Position numbers and translations under genes: made by a program | Shown: positions 55,058-64,000 of the stretch, one piece after another | Position numbering within the stretch: the stretch's first letter is position 1 | How the letters are laid out: each line of letters opens with the position of its first letter | From: Bufo bufo | Taxonomy: Eukaryota > Chordata > Amphibia > Anura > Bufonidae | DNA: 64,000 bases | Assembly (NCBI RefSeq): GCF_905171765.1 | Contig: NC_053390.1 | Coordinates: 510,305,565 to 510,369,564, forward strand | Reading direction: 5' to 3' | Notes under the pieces: generated by a model | What the model was told of the DNA's origin: nothing | The model's input: the letters and a program-made list of their open reading frames with translations, nothing else | The model's database searches: none

Positions 55058-56075
55058 AGTGCGCCCCCCCAATATAATAAACATTGGTGGCGCAGTGCGC
55101 CCCCCCAGTATAATAAACATTGGTGGCGCAGTGCGCCCCCCCAACACCCCAGTATAATAAACATTGGTGGCGCAGTGCGCCCCCCCCCAATATAATAAAC
55201 ATTGGTGGCGCAGTGCGCCCCCCCAACACCCCAGTATAATAAACATTGGTGGCGCAGTGCGCCCCCCCCAGTATAATAAACATTGGTGGCGCAGTGCGCC
55301 CCCCCCAACACCCCAGTATAATAAACATTGGTGGCGCAGTGCGCCCCCCCCCCCCAATATAATAAACATTGGTGGCGCAGTGCGCCCCCCCCCCCAATAT
55401 AGTAAACATTGGTGGCGCAGTGCGCCCCCCCCCAATATAATAAACATTGGTGGTGCAGTGCGCCCCCCCTCAATATAATAAACATTGGTGGCGCAGTGGG
55501 CAGTGCCACCAATGTTTCTTTCTTCATGACCTGTCAAAGGACCTGTGGTGACATCACTGTGCTCATCACATGATCCATCACCATGGTAATGGGTCATGTG
55601 ATGAGCTCAGTGACGTCACCACAGGTCCTGAAGAAAACAGGAGACCGGCAGCTATGCGATCAACTGGAGGAGGTGAGTTAATTTTTTTAAATTATTTTTT
55701 AACCCTCACTGGCACTTCCCACTGTGCCACCAATGTTTCTTATACTGGGGTGTTGGGGGGGGGGCCGCACTGTGCCACCAATGTTTCTTATACTGGGGTG
55801 TTGGGGGGGGGGGGGCCCGCACTGTGCCACCGTTTCTTATACTGGGGTGTTGGGGGGGAAGGGCCCGCACTGTGCCACCGTTTCTTATACTGGGGTGTTG
55901 GGGGGGGGCCCGCACTGTGCCACCGTTTCTTATACTGGGGTGTTGGGGGGGGGGGCCCGCACTGTGCCACCGTTTCTTATACTGGGGTGTTGGGGGGGGG
56001 GGGCCGCACTGTGCCACCGTTTCTTATACTGGGGTGTTGGGGGGGCGCACTGTGCCACCAACGTTTCTTATACAA
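55058..56075. repeat. Two minisatellites in inverted orientation
   Basis: 55058-55505 repeats aataaacattggtggcgcag plus a C run and optional aacaccccagtat, about 12 copies of 32-48 bp. 55735-56075 repeats the complement, accgtttcttatactggggtgtt plus a G run, 7 copies. The repeats create long false ORFs on both strands. Confidence 0.92.
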
Positions 56076-56265
56076 ATACAGGAGGCGGGTGCCGGAATCA
56101 AATAGCCGGCACCCGACCTCTGTGACAGGGAGCTGCGATCAGCGGCAGTTAACCCCTCAGGTACCGCACCTGAAGGGTTAACTCAACTGCAGCTGATCGC
56201 AGCTCCCTGTCACAGAGGTCGGGTGCCGGCTATTTGATTCCAGCACCCGCCTCCTGTATTTGTAT
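56070..56265. repeat. Large palindrome, about 90-bp arms
   Basis: The left arm starts tacaaatacaggaggcgggt and the right arm ends cacccgcctcctgtatttgta. The centre near 56165 is tcaggtaccgcacctga. Only a few mismatches (for example gccggaatca against tgattccagc). Confidence 0.9.
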
Positions 56266-59194
56266 TTCAGGTCAGTTTTTTTCATTGGTGGCGCAGTGGC
56301 CACAGCCCCTCCCCTCCTCCTCCTGCCTCTCTTCTTATTGGCAGCGGCGGGGGCAGCAGGCAGGTCAGACAGGGGAGGGGGAGATGGAGGGGGCGCCCCG
56401 AGGGAGAACACAAGTGCAGCCTCGCCTGCCGCAGATTACATTGCGAGCTGTCGGCTGCCCAGCGCCCCTGTTACTATGGCGCCCTGTGCGGCCGCACAGC
56501 CCGCACACCCCAAAGGCCGGCCCTGACCGTGGCAGCAGGAGTCGCAGCGAGAGGCCTGAGCTCCCAATGTCATCTACTGGTCGTGCCTTGACCAGCAACC
56601 CAGCGGTTATTAATTGGTTAACTCGTCCAATTCATCCCAAGTGACATCGGACACCCCCAGCCAACAGTCGGTGGGTTCCTCAGACACAACCATTAGTAGG
56701 CATGGCCCGAGATCAGGCCCTGTGCCCTTACCTGTCCTCAAACTGCCTCTGTCCTTTGCTGTTCCCTCAGCCACAGAAGTACTATCTGCTGTGGGCTCAG
56801 CTCTACTATTTAGCGAGGACGAGCTACTCGAGGACAGTCAGCAGCTAATGCCCAGCCAATATTTGGAGGAGACATCTGCCGCTTCCTCCACTAGGCGGGC
56901 ATGTAGTGATGAGGAGAGTGGCGTGGGAGGGGGTGTCGCGAGCGGTCAGGCTCCTGACCCAGAGATCGCTGAGGAGGACACCAGTGACTTGCAGAAACTA
57001 CTCGATGATGATGAAGCCGATCACACTTGCGAGCCGGGTGAAGAAGGGGCTTCATCATCATCGGGAGAAGAGGGTGGCAGCTTGCCCATGAGGCAGAGGC
57101 TGAGCCAGCAACGTGGTATCATGGCTGGAAGTCAACAGTGTGGCAGCAGTGGGAGGTCGACAGCCAAACGGGCCCAGGGTAGACCACCCGTTTTGCAGCA
57201 GCCTAGCTGCCCGGAAAGGAGTGGTGCACGGGTTCATGCAAGCAGCGACACTAGCAGTCAGTCAGCGCGGAGTGTTGGGGGAAAAATCAGCTACTCGGCG
57301 GTGTGACAGTTTTTTGTCAAGACTCCGGAGGAGGTGAACATGGCCATATGTCGAATCTGTGGGCAGAAGGTGAGGCGTGGCCAGGGGGCCAATGTTGGCA
57401 CCACTGCCCTGCGACAACATATGCAGCAATACCATAAAGTGACCTGGGACAATCGTGGCTCTGATGTGGTGGTCCAGCCTGCCGCAGCCACCGCTGCACC
57501 AGTGGCACGCACCCCATTGCAGGCAGTCAAGGCTCCTCTGGCTCAGCAAAAGGGAGCTGTCTGTCTGTCCCATCGTCTGCTGTTCCTGAAGCTCCTGCTC
57601 CTCCTCCTTCTATTCCTCGTCAGTCATTCCGCCAACAATCAATCACTGAAGCGATTGCTAATGAGACAGCAGTATGCATGCACGCATACAATGGCTCAGA
57701 AGCTGAACGTGCTCCTGGCCAAATTGCTGGTGCTGCAGTCCCTCCCTTTCCAAGTGGTGGACTCTGCACCTTTTATAGAACTGATGTCTTGTGCCGAGCC
57801 GAAGTGGAGAGTCCCAAGTCGACATTTCTTTTCACAAAAGGCAGTACCAGCCCTGCACACGTATGTATAACGTATGTCTGTGTCTGCCAAAGTGCACTGT
57901 AGCACCGACATGTGGAGCTATAACTACAGTCAGGGACAATACATGTCCTTTACGGCCCACTGGGTGAATGTGGTTCCTGCACAGCCACACCAGCAACTTG
58001 GCCAGGTGACGCCGCTTCTGCCTCCACGTTGTCACACCATTTGTCCTGTGACCATGTCCGCCTCTGCCTCCTCATTCCACCATGTCTTCAGCCTCCACTG
58101 CAGGGACAAGTCACAGTGCCCCTCCAGCATTCCACATGTGCAGGGCACAGCGGTGTCACGCGGTTCTGCACCTGGCTTGCCTGGGCGAACGTAGTCACAC
58201 AGGAACTGCTCCATGTCCTTCAGAAAGAAATCGACTACTGGCTTTCTCCGCGACAACTGAAGATCGGAAGAACATGTCGGTGCTGCGTCAAGGAAGGCTG
58301 AGCCATGCGCCCTGCATGGCACACGTGTTCAATCTGGTTGTCAAGCGGTTCCTGAAGTTTTCCACCCATCTGCAAGACATCCTAATAATGGGCAGGAAAC
58401 TTTGCATGCACTTTAGCCACTCATACACCGCAAAGAACACCCTCCTTGAGCTGCTGCGGCAGAACGGCATCCCCCAACATAGGCTGATATGCAACGTTTC
58501 CACCCGTTGGAATTCCACCCTCCATATGTTGGACCGACTGTACGAACAGAGAAAGGCCATCAACGATTTCTTGAGGATCCAAGCGGATAGGAGTACTCCC
58601 CTTTTGTAACTTCAATGTCAGCCAGTGGCAGCTCATGCTTGGCACCTGCCGTTTGCTCAGGCCCTTTGAGGGGGCCACGTTATTTGTCAGTCGCCAGGAC
58701 TATGGGATGAACGCCGTCATTCCACTGCTTCATGTCCTGGGACAGATGCTGGTGAATATGGCTTGTCAGGGGACTGGAGACGTGGCGCAGCTCCATCAGC
58801 AGCAGCCTGAGTCTATAGTTGATGATGAGCAGCTTTCTTCACCCGCATAGTGAAGAAACTACTCACCAGCAGCAGCAGATAGACCTGGAGCATAACCTGA
58901 ACCAGCAGGTGGTGGCATACTTGGACTGCCACCCCACATTTAAGATCCGCTTGACTAATGGGCAGCCAAACTGGATTTGTGGCCGCAACTGGCTGAGTTT
59001 GCCCTGGAAAAGCTGCTCTGCCCGGCCAGTAGTGTGGCATCAGAGTGGGTGTTTAGTCCGGCGGGGGCCATAGTTACCCCAAGAAGAACTCACCTGTCCA
59101 CCCAAAATGTGGAGAGACTTACTTTTGTCAAGATGAATCAGGCATGGATCGACAAGGATTTCCACCCACGGATGCCTGATGAATCAGATTAGAT

Positions 59195-59534
59195 CATCCA
59201 TGTCCACAGCATGTCACCATGCCACCCAGTGTCCTCCTGATGCTTCCATCTCCACACTATGTCACCATGCCACTTTGTGGTATCATGCTGCTGCTGCCAT
59301 CTCCACACTATGTCACCTTGCCACTCTGTGGAATAATGCTGCTGCTGTTGCTGCCATTTCCACACTATGTCACCTTGCCACTCTGTGGTATCATGCTGCT
59401 TCTTTTGCTGCCATCGCCACACTATGTCACCTTGCCACTTTGTGGTATCATGCTGCTGCTGTTGCTGCCATCTCCCCACTATGTCACCTTGCCACTCTGT
59501 GGTATCATGCTGCTGCTGTTGCTGCCATCTCCAC
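59195..59534. repeat. Tandem array, about 57-60-bp unit
   Basis: Units read ccatctccacactatgtcac, cttgccactctgtggtatca and tgctgctgctgttgctg, about 6 copies. The array is interrupted by a hAT-type insertion and resumes at 61575-61990. Confidence 0.92.
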
Positions 59535-60123
59535 TAGTGACTGATGAACATTGGCCGGGACGGTTGGCGAACGTGATCAAATGTTCGCGAACCGAAAGTT
59601 CGCGGCGGGCTCCATTCACTTTAATGGCAGGCGAACCTGAAAAACCTTCAGCTCATATTTGCAGCCACCAAATACTTAGTTGAAGTGCACAAATAGTCCC
59701 ACAACATGGACAGTGACATACTAGAGGGGGATCAATGACAAAAATTCCAACAAAAAATTTGTGTCTTAATCAGGGGACATTTTTATGCGTCTTAAAAGGG
59801 AAATTCTCTTAAATGTGCCCTGTTGCGCTACCTAAATGCACTATATAGAAAGTATATTATTGGTATATACCACCCTGCTTCAATCACTTTTTTGGGGGGG
59901 CAACTGGTATATCACACCAGTAGAAATGATTTGTTCCAATAATGCTTTTCCCTCTATATACCTGCAGTATCGCAGCAGAACCGCACACACAACTGCCGCA
60001 CAATACAAATGCACTATAATATACTTTCTATGTTAGAAAGTATATTATAACATTGTACAAGGAAGGCAATCAATTAGAATATACATAAAGATAAAACGTA
60101 ACCTTTAATAATGTTACTATTAA

Positions 60124-60409
60124 GGGCTCATTCAGACGGCAGTATGCTATCCGCAAAAATGCAGATAAATTTTTTTGCGGATTAGATGCTGACCCATTCA
60201 CTTCTATGGGGCCCTTTTCTATTACACGGTTCCGCAAAACAAATGAAGCATGTCCTATACTTGTCTGTGAAAATCAGGACATGGCCCCATTGAAGTCTAT
60301 GGGTCCGCAAAAATACTGAATGCTATCCGTTTTTTACGGACATGCTGAACTGTCCGCAAAAAAACGTATCCGCATTTTGTGGACAGCGTACGGCCGTCTG
60401 AATGAAGCC
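60124..60409. mobile_element. Harbinger-like MITE (first of a pair)
   Basis: Ends gggctcattcagacggc and gccgtctgaatgaagcc, flanked by TAA at 60121-60123 and 60410-60412. Rich in tccgcaaaa motifs. Confidence 0.85.
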
Positions 60410-60412
60410 TAA

Positions 60413-60748
60413 GGGTCCATTCACACATCCGTAAGTGTTCTGTGGATCCGCAAATTGCACGGACACTGGCAATGTGCATTCCGCAATTTGCGGACCGCAC
60501 ATCGACGGCACTATAATAGAAAATGCCTAATCTTGTCCGCAATAGCGGACAAGAATAGGACATGTTCTATTTTTTTTCGGAAACTGAAGCACCTATGCGG
60601 AAGTGCGGATCCAAAAATGCGAATGCGGATCTGCAAATGCGGATGCGGACAGCACATTCCGGCCCCATTGAAAATGAATGGGCCTGCACCCGTTCCACAA
60701 AATTGCGGAACGGATGCGGGCCCATTTTGCGGACGTGTGAATGGACTC
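60413..60748. mobile_element. Harbinger-like MITE (second of a pair)
   Basis: Ends gggtccattcacacatccg and gacgtgtgaatggactc, flanked by TAA at 60410-60412 and 60749-60751. It shares the middle TAA with its neighbour. Confidence 0.85.
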
Positions 60749-60751
60749 TAA

Positions 60752-61480
60752 AAGGTATCCCTCAAAATGAAAATAAATTAAATGATTAAAGTTAAGTAAA
60801 AAGCATAGATGTGGTAGGCAATAACAAGTGCTCGGCAGCACTAAATCAGGTGCTTGGCGGCACCAAATCAGAAACCATATGTCCTACCACAATCCGGGGG
60901 GTTCAAGTGCACATCGATGAATCTCGGAGGGAAAGCAAAAAACATCTATCCCGGGGCTAGATGATGATGTGGTATTGAAGGACAGGGTGGGCAAAGAACT
61001 GTCCCTGATATTGCCCTACAGTGGGGTGCTATTCTGGCCCTGATAACCTAACCACAGACCACCCGCCCTGAACCTTACCCTATATAAAAATGGCCCTAGT
61101 AAGCCCCTAGCCCCTGACTTCCAGGTGATCACTATATAGATCTATCTATGTGTTTTTGACTCATTATAAAAGTATATTATTAGTATATCGCACCCCTCTG
61201 TGTATCACATCTATCGATAGCACACCTATACCAGTCCTTAAAAGGACTTTTGTGGCCCTATTAGCTAATGTTTGGTGCCCCTAACAGCCTGTCCCTGCTC
61301 CACACAGCAACCTCTCCCTACACTGGCAAACGACTGAATGTAAAATGGCGGCCAGATCAGGTTTATTCATAAGGTAGGGGGTATGTCCATGTGCTGAAAC
61401 TTTTCAATTGGCTGTCCTGTACCACCTGATGGGTGTGTCATGGGTCAAAGTTCTTCACAATGTAAAAGAATATGGTGGGC
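60752..61480. other. No gene seen (interior of hAT-type element)
   Basis: Non-coding sequence with cggcagcactaaatcaggtg/cttggcggcaccaaatcag near-duplicates at about 60834 and 60853. No supported ORF. Confidence 0.4.
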
Positions 61481-61574
61481 GCGAATATCGCCATATGTTC
61501 GCATGTTCAGCAAATCGCGAACACGCAAAGTTCGCCGCGAAACGACCGCTGGGCGAACCGCAGGGCCATCTCTA

Positions 61575-61990
61575 ATCTCCACACTATGTCACCTTGTCAC
61601 TCTATGGTATCATGCTGCTGCTGTCATCTCCACACTATGTCACCTTGCCACTCTGTAGTATCATGCTGCTGCTGTTGCCACCATCTCCACGCTATGTAAC
61701 TGTGCCACTCTGTGGTATCATGCTGCTGCTGTTGCTGCCATCTCCACGCTATGTAACTGTGCCACTCTGTGGTATCATGCTGTTGCTGCCATCTCCACAC
61801 TATGTAAGTGTGCCACTCTGTGGTATCATGCTGCTGCTGTTGCTGCCATCTCCACGCTATGTAACTGTGCCACTCTGTAGTATCATGCTGCTGCATCATG
61901 CTGCCATCTCAACCCCATGTCACCATGCCACTATGTGGCCTCCTCATGCTGCCATCTCCACACTGTCACCTTGCCACTCATTTTTATCAT
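61575..61990. repeat. Tandem array, continuation (57-60-bp unit)
   Basis: About 7 more units of the array at 59195-59534, with variants (ccacgctatgtaactgtgcc). Produces false ORFs on both strands. Confidence 0.92.
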
Positions 61991-61997
61991 CATGCTG

Positions 61998-62180
61998 CTG
62001 TTTAAAGGGCCTTAGACTGATCACCAGCAAAATCTAATTTAGGTTTTGCAACCGACAAACCCAACTTGCTTTTGAGGGCTCCATTAATCTGCAAGTTACC
62101 GTCGTACAGCTCTACAGATAATTTTCCATCTGCATCTTTCTCAACAATCTGTGCCCTCAGTCTTTTATCCAGACTCTGTT
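61998..62180 (-). pseudogene. Captured exon-like segment, copy A (Tudor-like)
   Basis: On the minus strand, SLDKRLRAQIVEKDADGKL continues to SVELYDGNLQINGALKSKLG before a stop. The pattern (basic segment, DGKLxVELYDGN, IN..LKSKLGL) resembles the C-terminal strands of an extended Tudor domain. It is preceded on its strand by aataacag, a splice-acceptor-like AG. About 250 bp from copy B, with the array motif ccatctccac between them. Not a functional gene: one short frame without a start. Confidence 0.5.
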
Positions 62181-62248
62181 ATTGTGCCACTATGTGGCCT
62201 CCTCATGCTGCCATCTCCACACTATGTCATCTTGCCACTCTGTGGTAT

Positions 62249-62440
62249 CATGCTACTGCTTGAAGGTCTTGGATGGATCACCCGCCCCACGATCTAATTT
62301 AGGTTTTGGAACCGACAAACCCAACTTGCTTTTGAGGGCTGCATTAATCTGTAGGTTACCGTCGTACAGCTCTACATATAACTTTCCATCTGCATCTTTC
62401 TCAACAATCTGTGCCCTCAGTCTTTTATCCAAAATCTGTA
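62249..62440 (-). pseudogene. Captured exon-like segment, copy B (Tudor-like)
   Basis: On the minus strand, a frame ending at 62253 reads ILDKRLRAQIVEKDADGKLY, then VELYDGNLQINAALKSKLGL. It starts right after caattacag, a good splice-acceptor match (AG at 62436-62437), and is open for about 60 codons. It differs from copy A at several codons and both stay open through the similar part. The likely origin is an exon of a Tudor-domain gene taken into the hAT element and duplicated with the array. The family call is by pattern only. Confidence 0.55.
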
Positions 62441-62444
62441 ATTG

Positions 62445-62900
62445 TGCCACTCTGTGGCCTTCTCATACTGCTGCGACCTGCACACTGTGTCATTGTGCCA
62501 CTCTGTTGCCTCCTCATGCTCCCGCCACCTCCGGACTCTGTCATTTTGCCACTCTGTAGCCTTCTTGACGCTAACATGGACCTGTAAGACTGAGTTAATA
62601 CTTGAGTTATTTGGTCAATTTTGGCCCCGTGACTGCCCAAATAAGTGAAGTGTGCAGTGATTCTAATAGCAACGCCTGTCATCTACATGTCATACTGACT
62701 GACAGTATTATTTCACTAACTCAGCAGACTCCCTATGCGTGTTACTGCAAGGCACAGTGTTCTACATCCATATAAAGGCTCTCTGCAGCCAGGAAATAGC
62801 AATTTTTTAACGCGATTCGCCGCAAATAAATTCAGATCGAAGCAAATTTTTTCGTAAAGTTCGGCGAACCAGCCGAATGGAATTTTTGAGAAATTCGCTC
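62445..62900. repeat. Degenerate array and hAT right subterminal region
   Basis: Diverged units (tgtgccactctgtggcct, cctcctcatgctcccgccac) fade by about 62580. From 62810 the hAT subterminal sequence follows (cgattcgccgcaaataaatt, aaagttcggcgaac). Confidence 0.7.
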
Positions 62901-62921
62901 ATCTCTAGTTATATACACGGG

Positions 62922-63190
62922 TATGTATTTTGGAGGGGGCTGTAGATAGAGAGGGATGTTATTTTCATGGGACTGTATATTGGAGGGGCCTGGAGAGATG
63001 GTGTGATGTCATTTACATGGAACTCTATGGTGGAGGGAGGGAAATAGTGTTATTAAAAAGGGACTGTATGTTGGAGAGGATGAAGGGAGGGGAGTGATTT
63101 TATTTACATAGGACTGTATTTTGGAGGGGGCAGGAGAGATAGTGTGATGTTATTTACATGGGACTGTATGGTGGAGGGACGAATATAACT
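62922..63190. repeat. Minisatellite continuation (about 48-bp unit)
   Basis: Units such as atttacatgggactgtatgg and ggagagatagtgtgatgtta match the array at 46030-46583. The giant hAT therefore inserted into this array. Confidence 0.88.
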
Positions 63191-63363
63191 ACAGGGGGCA
63201 CTGCAAGCGGCAATATAAATACTTCAGGGTGAGCATTATAACAGTAGGGGTAAGTATAAATTTTGGGGGCATTGTAGGGACATTATAGGCATTCTTATTA
63301 CTACTGGGGGCGCTATAGGAGGGACTTATTCATACATGCATACATTTTTGGACCTTTTATTAA

Positions 63364-64000
63364 CAGGCTCTGCAGAAAAATCAATTGTCAGTCACCCACA
63401 CTTTCTGTAAGGAGACGGCAGGCATCACCACACTCCTAGAAACATCCTGCCATCCCCGCCATGTTATTCAAAACATGCCTAAGGGCGAGTTTATTCGAGC
63501 AAGACGTAATTGCTCTAATGATGCAGCCTGCCGCAGAGAAATGGATTTGATTGCTAGCCGTCTTTCTGACCGCAAATTCTCTGGCTATGCACTAAAATCA
63601 GCCAGAGAGTATGCCCTCAGTAAATCCTGTTCCGACCTGATTTTCCCTGAAAATAAGTCCCATAATCATAAAAATCTGTAAGTCCCAGTCTTCGCCACTA
63701 CCTACAGCTTGGAATACTCACGTATCTGCCAAATAATCAGGAAGCATCTACCTGTTCTTAGTTGTGACGAGCAGTGGGCTGACATTGCCAGTGCCGGTGT
63801 TAAGTGTGTAGCTCGTCGAGCGCCCACTCTGGCACAGAAAGTGAGCCCTTCCCTGTTCTCTGATAGAGAGCGGGGTCTACCCACTTGGCTGAGACATAAG
63901 GGTAATTTCAAATGTGGCCATCGGTTATGTACTTGCTGTAAAGCAATTCAAACTGGGTGTCACATCGTTTCTATTGCCAACCAACAATCTTTTGAATTAA
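63364..64000 (+). pseudogene. Penelope-like element ORF, C-terminal part, one stop, truncated by window
   Basis: A frame opens after a TAA at 63361-63363. It reads HTFCKETAGITTLLE, then NMPKGEFIRARRNCSNDAAC, the pattern that follows the reverse transcriptase in Penelope-like elements. A TAA at 63679-63681 breaks it, and the same frame continues VPVFATTYSLEYSRICQII, then RRAPTLAQKV and FKCGHRLCTCC, the cysteine/histidine linker that precedes a GIY-YIG endonuclease in this class. The endonuclease would lie beyond the window. The reverse transcriptase core is not present upstream, so this copy is 5'-truncated or broken. Confidence 0.75.

Larger units (their letters stand above)
54509..56525. mobile_element. 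hAT-type element with inverted minisatellites
   Basis: A perfect 8-bp duplication, accgtggc (54501-54508, 56526-56533), flanks ends CAGGGCCGGCCTTAGG and AAAGGCCGGCCCTG. No transposase. Contents: inverted/direct copies of ccctaaccgctggtgagg (54770-55056), a minisatellite (55058-55505), a palindromic core (about 55540-55625), a second minisatellite in the opposite orientation (55735-56075) and a large palindrome (56070-56265). Confidence 0.9.
54410..59190 (+). pseudogene. hAT transposase remnant (BED finger), interrupted
   Basis: The ATG at 54410 opens an RG-rich N terminus (MSDREVPGHAQRSGRGINVS). It is broken by an insertion at 54509-56525, with duplication accgtggc, and continues at 56534 with SRSERPELPMSSTG. 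After frame changes comes a Ser/Glu-rich acidic stretch (56614-57303) and a BED finger, ICRICGQKVRRG...QHMQQYH. A TGA at 57304-57306 replaces a codon just before it. Further shifted blocks carry the hAT core (AKVHCSTDMWSYNYSQGQYM, MAHVFNLVVKRFL, VSTRWNSTLHMLDRL) and the C-terminal signature VERLTFVKMNQAW, ending near 59190. Clearly dead, but the same domain order as the hAT at 3115-6519. Confidence 0.85.
59535..61574. mobile_element. hAT-type non-autonomous element inside the array
   Basis: An 8-bp duplication, atctccac (59527-59534, 61575-61582), flanks TAGTGACTGATGAAC and GGGCCATCTCTA. Subterminal gttcgcgaac-type motifs occur near both ends (59570-59630, 61490-61560). No transposase. It holds two adjacent MITEs (60124-60748). 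Confidence 0.85.
46592..62907 (+). mobile_element. Giant composite hAT element (16.3 kb)
   Basis: An 8-bp duplication, gttatata, at 46584-46591 and 62908-62915 flanks ends TAGAGATGAGC and GCTCATCTCTA. Own content, left to right: promoter (about 46805-46854), tandem array (46890-48090 and 54180-54370), BED-type transposase remnant (54410-54508, 56526-59190) and 3' arrays with two exon-like copies (59195-62700). Later insertions are a Gmr1-like retroelement (48095 to about 54180) and hAT-type elements at 54509-56525 and 59535-61574. Without them it is about 6.1 kb. Confidence 0.9.

Noticed and set aside
54834..56181. Long glycine/proline/cysteine ORFs on both strands
   Set aside because: They are translations of the C/G-rich inverted minisatellites and change frame with the length of the C or G runs.
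59179..62037. ORFs rich in HYVTLPLCGIM or WQQQQQHDTT repeats
   Set aside because: Products of the 57-60-bp tandem array read in different frames.

Overview
This window is a repeat-dense stretch of a vertebrate nuclear genome, most likely an amphibian (anuran). The evidence is the mix of element families: several Tc1/mariner elements of the Sleeping Beauty/Frog Prince type with long IR/DR ends, large BED-finger hAT elements, TWA-targeting Harbinger-like MITEs, piggyBac, a full-length L1, a Gmr1-type Gypsy element, a Penelope-like element and a large complex endogenous retrovirus with an epsilon-like layout. I find no host protein-coding gene, tRNA or rRNA. The species call is inference from repeat content.

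Layout. 1-581: end of a Tc1 element. 606-9830: a second Tc1 element split by a 7.6-kb hAT element (1007-8627) with a perfect 8-bp target duplication. 10096-11531: third, decayed Tc1 element. 11838-12230: MITE. 12535-28189: a complete provirus flanked by a perfect 5-bp duplication (TATGT), with LTRs at 12535-14606 and 24564-28189, open gag, pol and env frames and an extra small ORF between env and the 3' LTR. The 3' LTR carries a later Tc1 insertion (26333-27872). 28591-29811: foldback element with a 15-bp duplication. 30477-38387: a non-autonomous hAT element split by a full-length, inactivated, minus-strand L1 (30651-37493), which itself holds a MITE (31035-32023). 38639-40252: Sleeping Beauty-like Tc1 element with one stop codon. 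40640-41570: piggyBac remnant split by a hAT MITE. 41600-46590: MITEs, small repeats and a minisatellite. 46592-62907: a 16.3-kb composite hAT element with 8-bp duplication, holding a Gmr1-like retrotransposon, two further hAT-type elements and tandem arrays, plus two copies of what looks like a captured host exon. 63364-64000: Penelope-like ORF running off the window.

How the parts work together. The provirus shows signals that fit one expression plan: a TATA box and AATAAA in the LTR, gag and pol in one frame split by a single TGA with a predicted RNA structure just downstream, and a donor after gag codon 6 that is phase-matched to an acceptor upstream of env. Its U3 holds about ten consecutive inverted repeats ending at the TATA box. 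Both large hAT elements share one plan: a TATA promoter, a tandem array, an RG-rich N terminus, a BED-finger transposase, then a second array.

Insertion boundaries were defined by finding target-site duplications by eye. Many element ends are therefore exact, but family names come from recognised motifs and were not checked by search.
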